Assembly (NCBI GenBank): GCA_022649135.1
Contig: JALCNP010000001.1
Location: forward strand, 1 to 64,000
Direction: 5' to 3'
DNA from: Bifidobacterium sp.
Lineage (GTDB): Bacteria > Actinomycetota > Actinomycetes > Actinomycetales > Bifidobacteriaceae
Length of the DNA: 64,000 nt
A model generated the notes under the pieces. The model was not told where the DNA came from. It made no database searches and saw only the letters and a program-made list of their open reading frames with translations. Below, piece after piece: positions 44,074 through 53,814 of this stretch; position 1 is the stretch's first letter, and each line of letters starts with the position of its first letter. The position numbers and the translations under genes are program-made.

Positions 44074-46185
44074 CTACTGCTGGGCCTGGGTTATCTGACG
44101 GAGCTCCTTCTTGAGGTCATGGATCTCGTCGCGAAGACGGGCCGCCAACTCGAATTGAAGCTGCTGCGCCGCGGTGTGCATCTGCTCGCTCATCTGACGA
44201 ATCAGATCGGCGAGATCCTGCGCGGGAAGACCGGCCTTGAGTATCTCCTCGTGGCGTTTGTCCGCCTCGATCCTGTCCATGGTCGGGATTCCCAGGTGCG
44301 TGTTCCCCGCCTTTCCTGCGTTGCGATAGCCGCCCTCGAGGAGTGTCTGCGTGTCAACGTCCTCTTTGGCGAGCATGTCGTTGACATCGCTGATCTTCTT
44401 GATCAGCGGCTGGGGGCTGATCCCGTGCTCGGTGTTGTAGGCGATCTGCCGGGCGCGCCGACGGTTCGTCTCGTCGATCGCCTTGTGCATGGCGTCGGTG
44501 GTCTCGTCGGCGTACATGATGACCGTGCCGGAGACATTTCTCGCGGCGCGCCCTATGGTCTGGATGAGCGAACGATAGGAGCGCAGGAAACCCTCCTTGT
44601 CGGCATCGAGTATGGCCACGAGCGAGACCTCGGGAAGGTCGAGCCCCTCACGGAGCAGGTTGATTCCGACGATGACGTCGATGGTCCCCTCCCTCAGCTC
44701 GCGCAGAAGCTCCACCCGGCGCAGGGTGTCAACGTCGGAATGCAGATACTCCACCTTGATTCCGCGCTCGAGAAGGTAGTCGGTCAGGTCCTCGGCCATT
44801 TTCTTCGTCAGGGTCGTCACCAGGCACCTCTCCCTGCGCGCGACGCGATCCTTGATCTCCGCGAGGAGGTCGTCGATCTGTCCCCTGACCGGACGGACGT
44901 CGATTTTCGGATCGACAAGACCCGTCGGCCGGATTATCTGCTCGACCACCCCATCGGACAGTCCGAGCTCGTAATCCCCCGGCGTCGCGGAAAGATAGAC
45001 GGTCTGCCCCACCTTGTCGAGAAACTCCGGCCATTTGAGAGGCCGGTTATCCATGGCGGAGGGAAGCCGGAACCCATGCTCGACCAGGGTGCGCTTTCGG
45101 CTCGCATCCCCCTCGTACATCGCCCCTATCTGGGGCACGGTCACATGCGACTCGTCGATGACAAGCAGAAAGTCATCGGGAAAGAAATCAAGCAGGGTGT
45201 GGGGAGGGGTCCCCGCGGCCCTCCCGTCGAAGTGCCTCGAATAGTTCTCGACGCCCGAGCACACTCCGACCTGAGTGAGCATCTCGAGATCATAGGTGGT
45301 TCTCATCGTCAGGCGCTGGGCCTCGAGCTCCTTGCCCTCCTTGCGCAGTTGGGAGACCCGCTCGTCAAGCTCCTGCTTGATGGTGTGAAGCGCTCGATCC
45401 ATGCGTTCCGGACCCGCGATGTAATGGGAGGCGGGAAAGATGTGCACTTCGTCGGCGCTGTCGATGACATCGCCGGTGAGGGGGTGCAGGGTGGATATGT
45501 GGTCGATCTCATCTCCGAAGAATTCGATGCGAATGGCCAGCTCCTCATATACGGGGATGATTTCGACGGTGTCCCCGCGAACCCGGAACGTTCCCCGAGT
45601 GAAGGCGATGTCATTGCGCTTGTATTGCATCTGCACGAACCTGCGAAGAAGCGTGTCCCTGTCCAGCTGCTGCCCCACCTTGAGGAAAAGCATGCGTCCC
45701 GCATACTCCTCGGGCGTTCCCAAACCATAGATGCAGGAGACCGTCGCCACCACCACGCAGTCGCGTCTGGTGAGGAGATTCGCCGTGGCGGCATGGCGCA
45801 ACCGCTCCACGTCGTCGTTGATGTTCGAATCCTTTTCGATGTATGTATCCGTCTGGGGTATGTAAGCTTCGGGCTGGTAGTAGTCGTAATACGACACGAA
45901 ATAGCTCACGGCGTTGTCGGGCATCAGCTCCCGGAACTCCGCGCACAGCTGGGCAGCCAGGGTCTTGTTGGGCTCGAGAATAAGCGTTGGCCGTTGGAGT
46001 CGTTCAATAAGCCATGCGGTGGTGGCCGTTTTGCCGGTCCCCGTGGCCCCCATGAGCACCACGTCGTTCTCGCCGTTTTCGATGCGCTCCGTAAGCTCGT
46101 CTATGGCCTTCGGCTGATCGCCGGACGGCCTGTAGGGTGATTTGACGACAAATGGCTTGTTGCTGCGTTCTATGGCATAGCCCAT
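44074..46185 (-). CDS. uvrB: UvrABC system protein B
   Basis: Damage-verification helicase-like subunit of nucleotide excision repair (703 aa). The start matches the family: [20 protein letters not shown], then Walker [12 protein letters not shown] near residue 45. The beta-hairpin follows ([20 protein letters not shown]), then [11 protein letters not shown] and the late helicase motif [12 protein letters not shown]. The C-terminal UVR domain ([20 protein letters not shown]) binds UvrC and UvrA. ATG 46185 begins [11 protein letters not shown]; the frame extends 36 codons upstream without family similarity. The neighbours coaE and rpsA follow the conserved actinobacterial order. No SOS box was seen in the 152-nt upstream gap. 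Confidence 0.97.
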   Translation of the reverse strand: MGYAIERSNKPFVVKSPYRPSGDQPKAIDELTERIENGENDVVLMGATGTGKTATTAWLIERLQRPTLILEPNKTLAAQLCAEFRELMPDNAVSYFVSYYDYYQPEAYIPQTDTYIEKDSNINDDVERLRHAATANLLTRRDCVVVATVSCIYGLGTPEEYAGRMLFLKVGQQLDRDTLLRRFVQMQYKRNDIAFTRGTFRVRGDTVEIIPVYEELAIRIEFFGDEIDHISTLHPLTGDVIDSADEVHIFPASHYIAGPERMDRALHTIKQELDERVSQLRKEGKELEAQRLTMRTTYDLEMLTQVGVCSGVENYSRHFDGRAAGTPPHTLLDFFPDDFLLVIDESHVTVPQIGAMYEGDASRKRTLVEHGFRLPSAMDNRPLKWPEFLDKVGQTVYLSATPGDYELGLSDGVVEQIIRPTGLVDPKIDVRPVRGQIDDLLAEIKDRVARRERCLVTTLTKKMAEDLTDYLLERGIKVEYLHSDVDTLRRVELLRELREGTIDVIVGINLLREGLDLPEVSLVAILDADKEGFLRSYRSLIQTIGRAARNVSGTVIMYADETTDAMHKAIDETNRRRARQIAYNTEHGISPQPLIKKISDVNDMLAKEDVDTQTLLEGGYRNAGKAGNTHLGIPTMDRIEADKRHEEILKAGLPAQDLADLIRQMSEQMHTAAQQLQFELAARLRDEIHDLKKELRQITQAQQ

Positions 46186-46244
46186 GATTGTCAGCCCTTC
46201 CTTCAGCGTAGCGGACAGGCACATCCGGCAATCACCACCTGACG

Positions 46245-46287
46245 ACCGCGAACGCCGTCCTTCGACACATGACGAAGCGTTCGCGGT
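46245..46287 (-). terminator. Hairpin between coaE and uvrB
   Basis: A perfect 11-bp inverted repeat (ACCGCGAACGC and its complement) with a further CTTCG/CGAAG stem inside lies 50 nt past the coaE stop. It probably terminates the hydrolase-coaE transcript ahead of uvrB. Confidence 0.6.
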
Positions 46288-46337
46288 GACCATGTCACCG
46301 TCGTGGCCGTGGTGCCACGGTCGCTACGCGTACAACA

Positions 46338-46967
46338 CTATTGCATGTTCTTGGCCTTGCGTGCCCATTGTGCATACAGCATATCAACACGCTCGAACAT
46401 ATGTTCGACGCTCTGTGTCGAATCGATGACCTCGGTGGACATCCGACGACGCGCATCCTCACCCGTCTCGTGGGCGAGACGTTCGCGCGCCTGCTCTCGG
46501 CCCATTCCGCGGGCCTCGAGCAGGCGTTTGAACCGGACGTCCGAGGGGGCCTCGACCGTGACGATGACGTCGAACCGAAAAGGCAGCGAGCCTATCACCT
46601 CGGCGAGCAGGGGGATGTCATGCACCACGACGGCATGGGGATCGGCCAAGACATGGGCGCTCTCCAGCTCGTGGGCCCGGGCGAATATCAGGGGATGCTC
46701 GATGCCCTCCAGCGTTCTCAGGGAGCCCGACGGAGCCGAATCGGAGAAAACACGGCGGGCCATCCACGCCCTGTCGAGACCGCCGTCGGACGCCATCGCC
46801 TCGGGACCGAAGCAATCGACGATGCGCCGCAGCCCGGGCGACCCCGGAGCCACAGCCTCCCGCGCCAGAAGATCGTAGTCGATGACGAATGCGCCCAGTT
46901 CACGCAGACGGCTAGACACCGTCGTCTTCCCCGAGGCGATGCCACCGGTCAGTCCTATGCGAATCAT
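46338..46967 (-). CDS. coaE: Dephospho-CoA kinase
   Basis: Last step of coenzyme A synthesis: phosphorylates the 3'-OH of dephospho-CoA (209 aa). The P-loop is IGLTGGIASGKTTVSSRL at the very N-terminus, FVIDYDLLAREAVAPG supplies the conserved Asp-Tyr-Asp, and the lid region PEAMASDGGLDRAWMARRVF and VHDIPLLAE follow. ATG 46967 overlaps the stop of the upstream hydrolase by four bases (ATGA), so translation is coupled. Together with rpsA upstream it follows the usual actinobacterial order rpsA-coaE-uvrB, here with the hydrolase inserted. Confidence 0.95.
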   Translation of the reverse strand: MIRIGLTGGIASGKTTVSSRLRELGAFVIDYDLLAREAVAPGSPGLRRIVDCFGPEAMASDGGLDRAWMARRVFSDSAPSGSLRTLEGIEHPLIFARAHELESAHVLADPHAVVVHDIPLLAEVIGSLPFRFDVIVTVEAPSDVRFKRLLEARGMGREQARERLAHETGEDARRRMSTEVIDSTQSVEHMFERVDMLYAQWARKAKNMQ

Positions 46968-48136
46968 CGCGCGGCCTGTCTCCCGGAAGATTCATCGCGC
47001 CCCGGAACCGCGGCGCGCCCGCGCACGTCGGCAGACCCGACGGGCAGGGCGCGCGATGCGCCGTGCCCGCATGCGCCACGCAGATCCGTGGCGCATGGCG
47101 CCGGACGCATGGGCGTCCCGGCGTTCCCGACACCCTGGTGCCCGGCGTGCCCCGCCGCCGTGAGGGGCCTGCGGGAGGACGATATCAGCTCCCGTCGGAT
47201 CGCGGTCATGGCACGTACGTCCGGCATGTGGGATTCGTCGTCCAGCACGGTGCAGCCCAGCAGGGGATTGTGGCACGCTCGCGCAAGATCACGCATCAGA
47301 CCGGTGTCGGTCACCAGGTCCCCCTCCCCCTGAAGAACCGCGTAGGGAACGCCGACATGGCGAAGATCCTCGCTGAGATCGATGGTCATCATCTCCTTCA
47401 GGAGGCTGCTGTTGGAGTCGTATCCGTTGCGCATTATGGCCAGGACGTCCCGCATGCGGTAATCGGGGCTGGAGAGCATGCCGAGAACCGTGGAGACAAA
47501 ATCGAACCCCGAGCCGCGGGGATGGTAGTAGGCGGTGGTGTACCGCGCCGCGTAATACGACATGACGCGCATATCGGCGACCGTACGCGAATGCACGTCG
47601 CGCATGCCTTCGACACGCCTCTTGACTGTGTGAGGCGCCCTGCCGCTCAGCAGTGCCGAGAACAGCGCATCGCTGCTTTCGACATCGCGCACGACCTGTC
47701 CGTATGCGACGACGCCGTCGATGAGATCGGGACGGCGGGCGGCGATGCGCGCGGAAAGGATGGACCCCCAGGACAGGGCCGCGACGAGCACCTTGCGCCC
47801 GGGGAACCGGGATCTCAGCTGTTCGATCAATTCGATCGCCATGCGGGTGAAGGTGTCTATGGAAAAGCTCTCATCGATGGTGGTGTTGTTGATTCCGCAT
47901 CCCAGCTGGTCCCAGTACACCATGGTGAGGCTGCGGCTCCATTCAGGGCGCAGACCCCGGCAGCCCTCGTTGAAGGGGAAGGGGGTGCCGGGCCCCCCGT
48001 GCAGAAGCAGGACGATGGGATTGTTCGCATTCATCCCGTCGACGACGATTCGCTGCGGGAATCCGTTCAGGGTGAGCAGGATGCGGCGGGACAGTCCGCT
48101 TGACTCCACGATGGTCCGCCTTGACATGCTGCGCAT
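46964..48136 (-). CDS. Alpha/beta hydrolase, proline iminopeptidase-like
   Basis: Serine hydrolase of the alpha/beta fold (390 aa). The oxyanion motif HGGPGTPFP near residue 45 and the nucleophile elbow VAALSWGSIL (Ser near residue 119) are like proline iminopeptidases, though the elbow reads ASWGS-type L-S-W-G-S rather than G-S-W-G-S. The acid is probably Asp in QGEGDLVTDTG and the base His in DDESHMPD. The last 70 residues, after SSSRRPL, are Gly/Ala/Arg-rich, with no likeness to the family; the tail ends overlapping coaE and may result from loss of an earlier stop. RBS GAGGAGA precedes ATG 48136. The substrate is unknown. Confidence 0.82.
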   Translation of the reverse strand: MRSMSRRTIVESSGLSRRILLTLNGFPQRIVVDGMNANNPIVLLLHGGPGTPFPFNEGCRGLRPEWSRSLTMVYWDQLGCGINNTTIDESFSIDTFTRMAIELIEQLRSRFPGRKVLVAALSWGSILSARIAARRPDLIDGVVAYGQVVRDVESSDALFSALLSGRAPHTVKRRVEGMRDVHSRTVADMRVMSYYAARYTTAYYHPRGSGFDFVSTVLGMLSSPDYRMRDVLAIMRNGYDSNSSLLKEMMTIDLSEDLRHVGVPYAVLQGEGDLVTDTGLMRDLARACHNPLLGCTVLDDESHMPDVRAMTAIRRELISSSRRPLTAAGHAGHQGVGNAGTPMRPAPCATDLRGACGHGASRALPVGSADVRGRAAVPGRDESSGRQAAR

Positions 48137-48282
48137 ATGCTCTCCTCACTATTGGCTTTGACCGCCACTGCGATTCCCAGCCTTGCATACCATGCTTTCC
48201 GCCGGATGAAAGGCGCATGGCCATATCCTGCGTATCGTTTGGAAAACGTCCGGGAGACCGCGCACCGCAGTCCCGCAAAAGC

Positions 48283-48320
48283 GGGAAGCCCGACGATGAC
48301 ACCGCATCGTCGGGCTTCCC
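48283..48320 (-). terminator. Terminator of rpsA
   Basis: A perfect 16-bp inverted repeat (GGGAAGCCCGACGATG and complement) with a 6-nt loop ACACCG begins 24 nt past the rpsA stop on the minus strand. It is a strong rho-independent terminator candidate. Confidence 0.8.
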
Positions 48321-48344
48321 CCATGGCTTAGCTGAAAGCTAAAC

Positions 48345-49826
48345 TCACTTCTTCTTCTCGCTGAGGAGCTGCTCGCGAAGAGCCGCAAGCTGATCGGAAC
48401 CGGCGAGGGTGCCCTCGTTCGCGGAATCCGAGGAGTAGTTCGACGACCCTTCGGCCTTCTCCTCCTTCGATCCCTGACCATCCTCCGCGGCGGACGCCGC
48501 CGCGTTCTCGAGCTCCTTGGTGACGAACTCCTTGTGCTGCTCCCACAGGTCGTGGGCAGCCGCATACTGGGCCTCCCACTGTTCGCGCTGCTTCTCGTAT
48601 CCGGCGATCCACTCGTTCGTGGTCGGATCGAAGCCCTCGGGGTACTTGTAGTTGCCCTCGTCGTCGTATTCGGCCGGCATGCCGTACAGCGCCGGGTCGA
48701 AGTCTTCGGCGGAGGTGTTCACCGAATCGTTGGCCTGCTTGAGGGACAGGGAGATGCGGCGACGATCGAGATCGACGTCGATCACCTTGACGAAGACCTC
48801 CTCGCCGGGCTTCACCACGGTTTCGGGGTTGTCGACATGGCGGTTGGCCAGCTCGGATATGTGCACCAGCCCCTCGATCCCGTCCTCGACGGAGATGAAG
48901 ACGCCGAACTGGACGATCTTGGTGACCTTGCCTTTGACGATCTGACCGGGAACATGGGTACGCGCGAAACGCTGCCACGGATCCTCCTGCGTCGCCTTCA
49001 GGGACAGGGAGATGCGCTCCCTGTCGAGATCGACGTCGAGAACCTCGACGGTGACCTTGTCCCCGACCTTCACGACCTCCGACGGGTGATCGATATGCTT
49101 CCAGGAAAGCTCGGAAACGTGGATGAGCCCGTCCACGCCGCCCAGATCGACGAATGCGCCGAAGTTGACAATGGACGAGACGACGCCTTCGCGGATCTGT
49201 CCCTTCTTGAGCTGGGACAGGAACGTCTCGCGAACCTCGGACTGCGTCTCCTCCAGATACTGGCGACGGGACAGAACGACGTTGTTGCGGTTCTTGTCCA
49301 GCTCCAGGATCTTGGCCTTGATCTTCTGCCCGATATAGGGGGACAGGTCGCGCACGCGACGCATTTCGACCAGGGATGCCGGCAGGAAGCCGCGCAGCCC
49401 GATGTCGACGATAAGACCACCCTTAACCGCTTCGATGACAGTGCCTTCGACGACGCCATCGGCTTCCTTGATCTTCTCGATGTCGCCCCACGCACGCTCG
49501 TACTGGGCACGCTTCTTGGAGAGGATCAGACGGCCTTCCTTGTCCTCCTTGGTGACGACAAGGGCCTCGATGCTGTCTCCGACCTCGACGACGTCGTCGG
49601 GATCGACGTCCTTCTTGATGGAGAGCTCACGCGAGGGAATGACACCCTCCGTCTTGTAGCCGATATCGAGCAAAACCTCGTCGTGATCGACCTTGACGAC
49701 GGTGCCCTCAACCAGATCACCATCATCAAAGTTCTTGATGGTGGAATCGACTGCCTTGATGAAGTCCTCTTCGGTGCCGATATCGTTGACCGCGACCTTG
49801 GTGACTTCGCTATTGTTTTCTGCCAT
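48345..49826 (-). CDS. rpsA: 30S ribosomal protein S1
   Basis: mRNA-binding ribosomal protein S1 (493 aa). Four S1 OB-fold repeats follow an N-terminal tail of about 35 residues: GDLVEGTVVKVDHDEVLLDI, GVVEGTVIEAVKGGLIVDIG, IREGVVSSIVNFGAFVDLGG and QIVKGKVTKIVQFGVFISVE. Each has the GAFV/GxxVxxG pattern. The C-terminal tail is acidic to Ser/Glu-rich (EEKAEGSSNYSSD). Four repeats is normal for high-GC Gram-positive bacteria; the proteobacterial protein has six. The ATG 49826 is preceded by an A/T-rich leader (AACCACTATTA) without a clear Shine-Dalgarno. Confidence 0.95.
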   Translation of the reverse strand: MAENNSEVTKVAVNDIGTEEDFIKAVDSTIKNFDDGDLVEGTVVKVDHDEVLLDIGYKTEGVIPSRELSIKKDVDPDDVVEVGDSIEALVVTKEDKEGRLILSKKRAQYERAWGDIEKIKEADGVVEGTVIEAVKGGLIVDIGLRGFLPASLVEMRRVRDLSPYIGQKIKAKILELDKNRNNVVLSRRQYLEETQSEVRETFLSQLKKGQIREGVVSSIVNFGAFVDLGGVDGLIHVSELSWKHIDHPSEVVKVGDKVTVEVLDVDLDRERISLSLKATQEDPWQRFARTHVPGQIVKGKVTKIVQFGVFISVEDGIEGLVHISELANRHVDNPETVVKPGEEVFVKVIDVDLDRRRISLSLKQANDSVNTSAEDFDPALYGMPAEYDDEGNYKYPEGFDPTTNEWIAGYEKQREQWEAQYAAAHDLWEQHKEFVTKELENAAASAAEDGQGSKEEKAEGSSNYSSDSANEGTLAGSDQLAALREQLLSEKKK

Positions 49827-49941
49827 TAATAGTGGTTTCTGTTAACTAGTGGATGAATATTATCTATTTTCAATTATTTCACACCCTGCCGGGCGCATAC
49901 ACGAGACAAGAATACTAGAAGCCGTGCCCAAACACGCGGTT

Positions 49942-50823
49942 TCAGCTGGCGTGTCGCATCTGGGCCATCTGCACGACGTTGACGAGAAGCATGGCGCGCG
50001 TCATGGGGCCCACTCCGCCTGGGTTCGGCGTGTAGGCGGAGGCCTTGTCGTAGCACGCTTTGTCGACGTCTCCCCTGATGCGGTAGCGTCCCGTCCGCTC
50101 GTCGAGGATCCGGCTGACCCCGACATCCACGAGGACCGCGCCCTGCCTGACGTTGTCCGGAGTAACGAAACCGGCACGTCCGACCGCCGAGACGATGATG
50201 TCCGACTGACGCATGTAACGCCCGATGTCACGGGTGCCGGTGTGGCACAGGGTGACGGTCGCATTGACGGACCTTCTGGTCAGCAGCAGTCCGATGGTGC
50301 GCCCGATCGTGATTCCCCGCCCCAGCACGCACACCGATGCGCCGTCCAGATCGATGCCGTACGCGTCAAGCAGCGCGAGCACGCCTCGGGGGGTGCACGG
50401 AAGGGGCGTGGAGATGTCGGAATGGGTGTGCAGTACAAGCTCGCCGAGGTTGTAGGGATGCATGCCGTCCGCGTCCTTGGCGGGGTCGATCGCATCGATG
50501 ACGGCATTGACGTCGACCCCGCGAGGAAGGGGAAGCTGCACGATGAAACCCGTGCATGCCGGATCGCGGTTGAGAAGCTCGACCTCCTCCAGAATGTCCT
50601 CCTGGGAGGCGTCCGAAGGAAGCCGGCGCTGGATGGAGCGGATCCCCACCTCCCTGCAGTCCTCGTGCTTGCCCGCCACATACTTCATGGATCCGGCGTC
50701 CTCGCCTACGAGAAGCGTTCCGAGTCCCGGCTCGACACCCTGTCTTTTCAACCGGGCAACCTGCACGGCCAGCTCGGCCTTGATCGCGGCCGCGGTTCGT
50801 CGGCCGTCGAGTGTGATGGGCAT
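49942..50823 (-). CDS. folD: Methylenetetrahydrofolate dehydrogenase/cyclohydrolase
   Basis: Bifunctional C1-folate enzyme (293 aa): oxidises 5,10-methylene-THF and hydrolyses the product to 10-formyl-THF. The catalytic region [17 protein letters not shown] has the conserved Tyr and Lys (YxxxK). [20 protein letters not shown] and [16 protein letters not shown] are family signatures; the NADP site is [18 protein letters not shown], and [15 protein letters not shown] closes the fold. This is the normal length. The start has only a weak Shine-Dalgarno. It is divergent from the znu cluster across 133 nt. Confidence 0.95.
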   Translation of the reverse strand: MPITLDGRRTAAAIKAELAVQVARLKRQGVEPGLGTLLVGEDAGSMKYVAGKHEDCREVGIRSIQRRLPSDASQEDILEEVELLNRDPACTGFIVQLPLPRGVDVNAVIDAIDPAKDADGMHPYNLGELVLHTHSDISTPLPCTPRGVLALLDAYGIDLDGASVCVLGRGITIGRTIGLLLTRRSVNATVTLCHTGTRDIGRYMRQSDIIVSAVGRAGFVTPDNVRQGAVLVDVGVSRILDERTGRYRIRGDVDKACYDKASAYTPNPGGVGPMTRAMLLVNVVQMAQMRHAS

Positions 50824-50956
50824 GTGCGACCCGCTTTCACTTGTCGGTTATTGCTTGCTATCGTAGGCTATCGTTAGGTGAGGTCGTGCATTGTTCCGGC
50901 ATATGGCGCAATGCCGGGCATGGAGAAGGCGCAGGATGATCGGTCAAAGGAAAGGG

Positions 50957-51946
50957 ATGCGGGCGGGAATCGCCGCATCCGCGGTTGTGGGGTTGATGCT
51001 GTCGCTGAGTTCGTGCGGCCCGTTCTCCTCCACCCCGAAACCCTCCGCCTCCGCCTCGACGACGACGGCGAAGACCCTCACCGTGGTCGCCTCCGTCAAC
51101 CAATGGGGCTCTCTTGCACAGGAAATCGGAGGATCCGACGTATCGGTCACCTCCATTCTGAACTCCACCTCCGTCGACGCCCACAACTTCGAGCCGACGG
51201 CATCCGACGTGGCCAGGCTGCGTACGGCGAACGTCATCGTCGCCAACGGTGCCGGATACGATTCGTGGGCCCTGAAAACCCACGCCGCGGATTCGCTCAG
51301 CGTTTCCGCGGCCGAGACCGTGGGGGCGATGACGGGGGACAACCCCCATCTGTGGTTCTCCAAGGACGCACGAAAAAGCGTCGCGACGGAGCTCGCCGAG
51401 GTGTTCACCAAGGCGCGGCCGGAGAAGAAGAAGGACTTCCATTCGCGTCTCCTGGCGTGGGAGAAGTCCGAGGATTCGCTGGAGCGCTCGCTCAGCGCCT
51501 TTGCGAAAAGGTATCCGAAATCAACGTATGCCGCCACCGAAGCCGTCGCCTACTATCTGATGTCCGACATGGGCTTCAAGGATCTGACGCCCGAGCAGTA
51601 CGCCCAGTCCATGACCTCGGGCGGGGAGCCCTCCGCGTCCGATCTGCAGACCTTCCAGAAGCTGATCGAACAGCGCGGCATCGATCTACTCGTCAACAAC
51701 ACCCAGGAGGCCACGGACTCCGCGGCGACGCTGACGGGCGCCGCCGGCCGCAGCGAGATCCCGGTGATCTCAGTAAGCGAACAGATGCCTGCAGGCGCGA
51801 CGACCCTCGACGGCTGGATCCAATCGCTTGTCACCACCATCTCGACCACGGTGCAGAAACGAAGGCAGGACAAGTCAGCCGCGGATTCCACGGCGTCGCC
51901 CTCCGCAACGGCCTCGAACAGCAGCCAGAGGAGCTCCGGAAAATAG
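50957..51946 (+). CDS. znuA: Metal ABC transporter substrate-binding lipoprotein (ZnuA-like)
   Basis: Cluster A-I solute-binding protein (329 aa) for Zn(II) or Mn(II). The signal sequence is GIAASAVVGLMLSLSSCG with lipobox L-S-S-C (Cys near residue 21), then a Ser/Thr/Pro-rich tether. Candidate ligands are His in DAHNFEPTASD and NPHLWFS; the third usual His is replaced by Glu in STYAATEAVAYYL, and NNTQEATDSA follows the family's terminal loop. The absence of a His-rich acidic loop leaves Zn against Mn open. ATG 50957 follows AAAGGAAAGGG; ATG 50936 with GGAGAAGG is an alternative. The genes for ATPase and permease follow directly. Confidence 0.88.
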   Translation: MRAGIAASAVVGLMLSLSSCGPFSSTPKPSASASTTTAKTLTVVASVNQWGSLAQEIGGSDVSVTSILNSTSVDAHNFEPTASDVARLRTANVIVANGAGYDSWALKTHAADSLSVSAAETVGAMTGDNPHLWFSKDARKSVATELAEVFTKARPEKKKDFHSRLLAWEKSEDSLERSLSAFAKRYPKSTYAATEAVAYYLMSDMGFKDLTPEQYAQSMTSGGEPSASDLQTFQKLIEQRGIDLLVNNTQEATDSAATLTGAAGRSEIPVISVSEQMPAGATTLDGWIQSLVTTISTTVQKRRQDKSAADSTASPSATASNSSQRSSGK

Positions 51947-52063
51947 GCCTTCCGATCAGCGGGAATGCTTGTCATGCTGTGTGAGGATAATCATTGCCCG
52001 TACACAGTCGCGCAGCCCGCGGCACATCAGAGGAGCATCGGCCGAATCGGCGAGGACGGGTTC

Positions 52064-52978
52064 ATGCAGTCACATACCACTATCACGGGCGGCGACGACG
52101 CCCGGGCGGGCACGCCCGCCATCGTTCTGCGCAACGCGGCCGTCACGCGTTCGGATCACGTGATCTGGAGGCAGGGAAGCTTTTCGATACCCCAAGGGTC
52201 GGTCACGGCCATCGTCGGTACGAACGGAGCCGGGAAAACGACCATGATGAAGGTCGAGCTCGGCCTGATACCGCTGTCCGAAGGCTCGGCGGAGGTTCTG
52301 GGAAAGCCCGCGGGCACCATGAACCACGCCATCGGGTACGTCCCTCAAAGCTACACGTCGCAGATGGATTCCAATCTCACCGCCGAGCAATCCGTTCTGC
52401 TCGGGCTCACCGGAACGCGTTTCGGCATCCATCCGGTGACCCGGGCCCAAAGGGCCAAGGCGGCCGAGGCCATGGAGTTCATCGGGATCAAGGAAAAGGC
52501 CCACTACCGGCTTTCCGAACTGTCCGGCGGATATCGGCAACGGGTGGCCATAGCCCAGGCCCTGGCATGCGATCCCCGTCTTCTGATGCTGGACGAGCCG
52601 CTGGCCAATCTCGACCTCGCCAGTCAGCGCGCGACCGTGCATATGCTCGCCCGCCTGAACAGGGAGCTGGGGATGACGATCCAGATCGTCGCCCATGATC
52701 TCAACATGCTCCTGCCGATTCTCGACGGGGCCGTCTACCTGCTTGACGAGCATCCCCACTATGCGGACATGACCAAGGTCCTCGACGCCGACCTTCTTAC
52801 CCATCTGTATGGAACGACCGTCCAGGTCATCACGACGCCGCAGGGGGACATGTTCGTCACGCCCACCCCGGACGAGCCCGCGTCGCGGGCCAGGGACGCA
52901 CACAGAACCGCCGAGGTGGCCAACTTCCACCACCACACGGATCCCGCCGCGGAGAACGGAGAGGAACGTACCGCATGA
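52064..52978 (+). CDS. znuC: Metal ABC transporter ATP-binding protein (ZnuC-like)
   Basis: Cytoplasmic ATPase of the metal importer (304 aa). Walker A GTNGAGKTTMMKVELGL lies near residues 50-66, Q-loop GYVPQSYTSQM, signature LSGGYRQRVAIAQALA, Walker B LLMLDEPLANLD and switch AHDLN. The C-terminal 60 residues include an acidic and His-containing tail (NFHHHTDPAAENGEE), which might bind metal or be non-functional. ATG 52064 has only a GAGGACGGG box. The stop overlaps the permease start by four bases. Confidence 0.92.
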   Translation: MQSHTTITGGDDARAGTPAIVLRNAAVTRSDHVIWRQGSFSIPQGSVTAIVGTNGAGKTTMMKVELGLIPLSEGSAEVLGKPAGTMNHAIGYVPQSYTSQMDSNLTAEQSVLLGLTGTRFGIHPVTRAQRAKAAEAMEFIGIKEKAHYRLSELSGGYRQRVAIAQALACDPRLLMLDEPLANLDLASQRATVHMLARLNRELGMTIQIVAHDLNMLLPILDGAVYLLDEHPHYADMTKVLDADLLTHLYGTTVQVITTPQGDMFVTPTPDEPASRARDAHRTAEVANFHHHTDPAAENGEERTA

Positions 52979-53811
52979 GCCACATCAGTTTTTCCTTCGA
53001 CCCCGCCTGGATGTCGACGCTGTCCGCGCCGTTCATGACGAATGCGTTCATCGCCGGGGTGTGCATAGCCCTGGCGTCGGGCGTCATGGGATATTTCACC
53101 ATAGCCCGGCACTCCACCTTCGCCTCGCACGCTCTGGCGCACATCGGACTTCCCGGCGCCACGGGGGCGGTTCTTCTCGGGCTTCCCGTCTCCCTCGGAC
53201 TTGGCCTGTTCGCTCTGGGGGGAGCCCTCGTCATCGGCGCGCTCGGCAAACGGGCGTCCCAGCGGGAGATAGCCACGGGAACGGTTCTTGCCTTCGCCAC
53301 GGGAATGGGGCTCTTCTTCGCACGTCTGTCAAGCTCGGCGTCCCAGCAGATGCAGTCGATTCTTTTCGGATCGATTCTGACGATAACGCGAGGTCAGATC
53401 ATCGGGTTCGTGATTTTCGATGTCGTTCTGCTGACGGTGGTGTCCGTCATCTATCGGCCCCTGCTGTTCAGTTCGCTCGACGAGCAGGTCGCGCAGGCCA
53501 AGGGGGTCCCGATCGGGGTGATGAATCTCGCCTTCATGGCGATTATGGCGGGGGTGATCACCATCGCGGTGCCTGCGGTCGGGACACTGCTGATCTTCGC
53601 CCTGGTCATCACACCGTCGGCGACGGCCAACATCATGGCCGCCTCGCCCTTCGCCGCCATGTCCCTGGCAAGCGTCCTGTGCCTGGTCTCGATTTGGGGA
53701 GGCCTCGTTCTCTCCACCATGTTCCCCGCTCCCCCGAGCTTCATCATCGTGACGATATCGACTCTGTTCTGGGCCATTGCCAAAACCGTCGCATATGTGC
53801 GATCCCGGTGA
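52975..53811 (+). CDS. znuB: Metal ABC transporter permease (ZnuB-like)
   Basis: Membrane subunit of the ABC-3 family (278 aa). It has about eight spans, starting with FMTNAFIAGVCIALASGVMG. FTIARHSTFASHALAHIGLP is the family signature near residues 40-60; VPAVGTLLIFALVITPSATA is in a later span. It overlaps znuC by 4 nt, so subunits are translated together. It converges on ispF just 3 nt away, with no terminator between, so readthrough antisense RNA is possible. Confidence 0.93.
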   Translation: MSHISFSFDPAWMSTLSAPFMTNAFIAGVCIALASGVMGYFTIARHSTFASHALAHIGLPGATGAVLLGLPVSLGLGLFALGGALVIGALGKRASQREIATGTVLAFATGMGLFFARLSSSASQQMQSILFGSILTITRGQIIGFVIFDVVLLTVVSVIYRPLLFSSLDEQVAQAKGVPIGVMNLAFMAIMAGVITIAVPAVGTLLIFALVITPSATANIMAASPFAAMSLASVLCLVSIWGGLVLSTMFPAPPSFIIVTISTLFWAIAKTVAYVRSR

Positions 53812-53814
53812 CGC

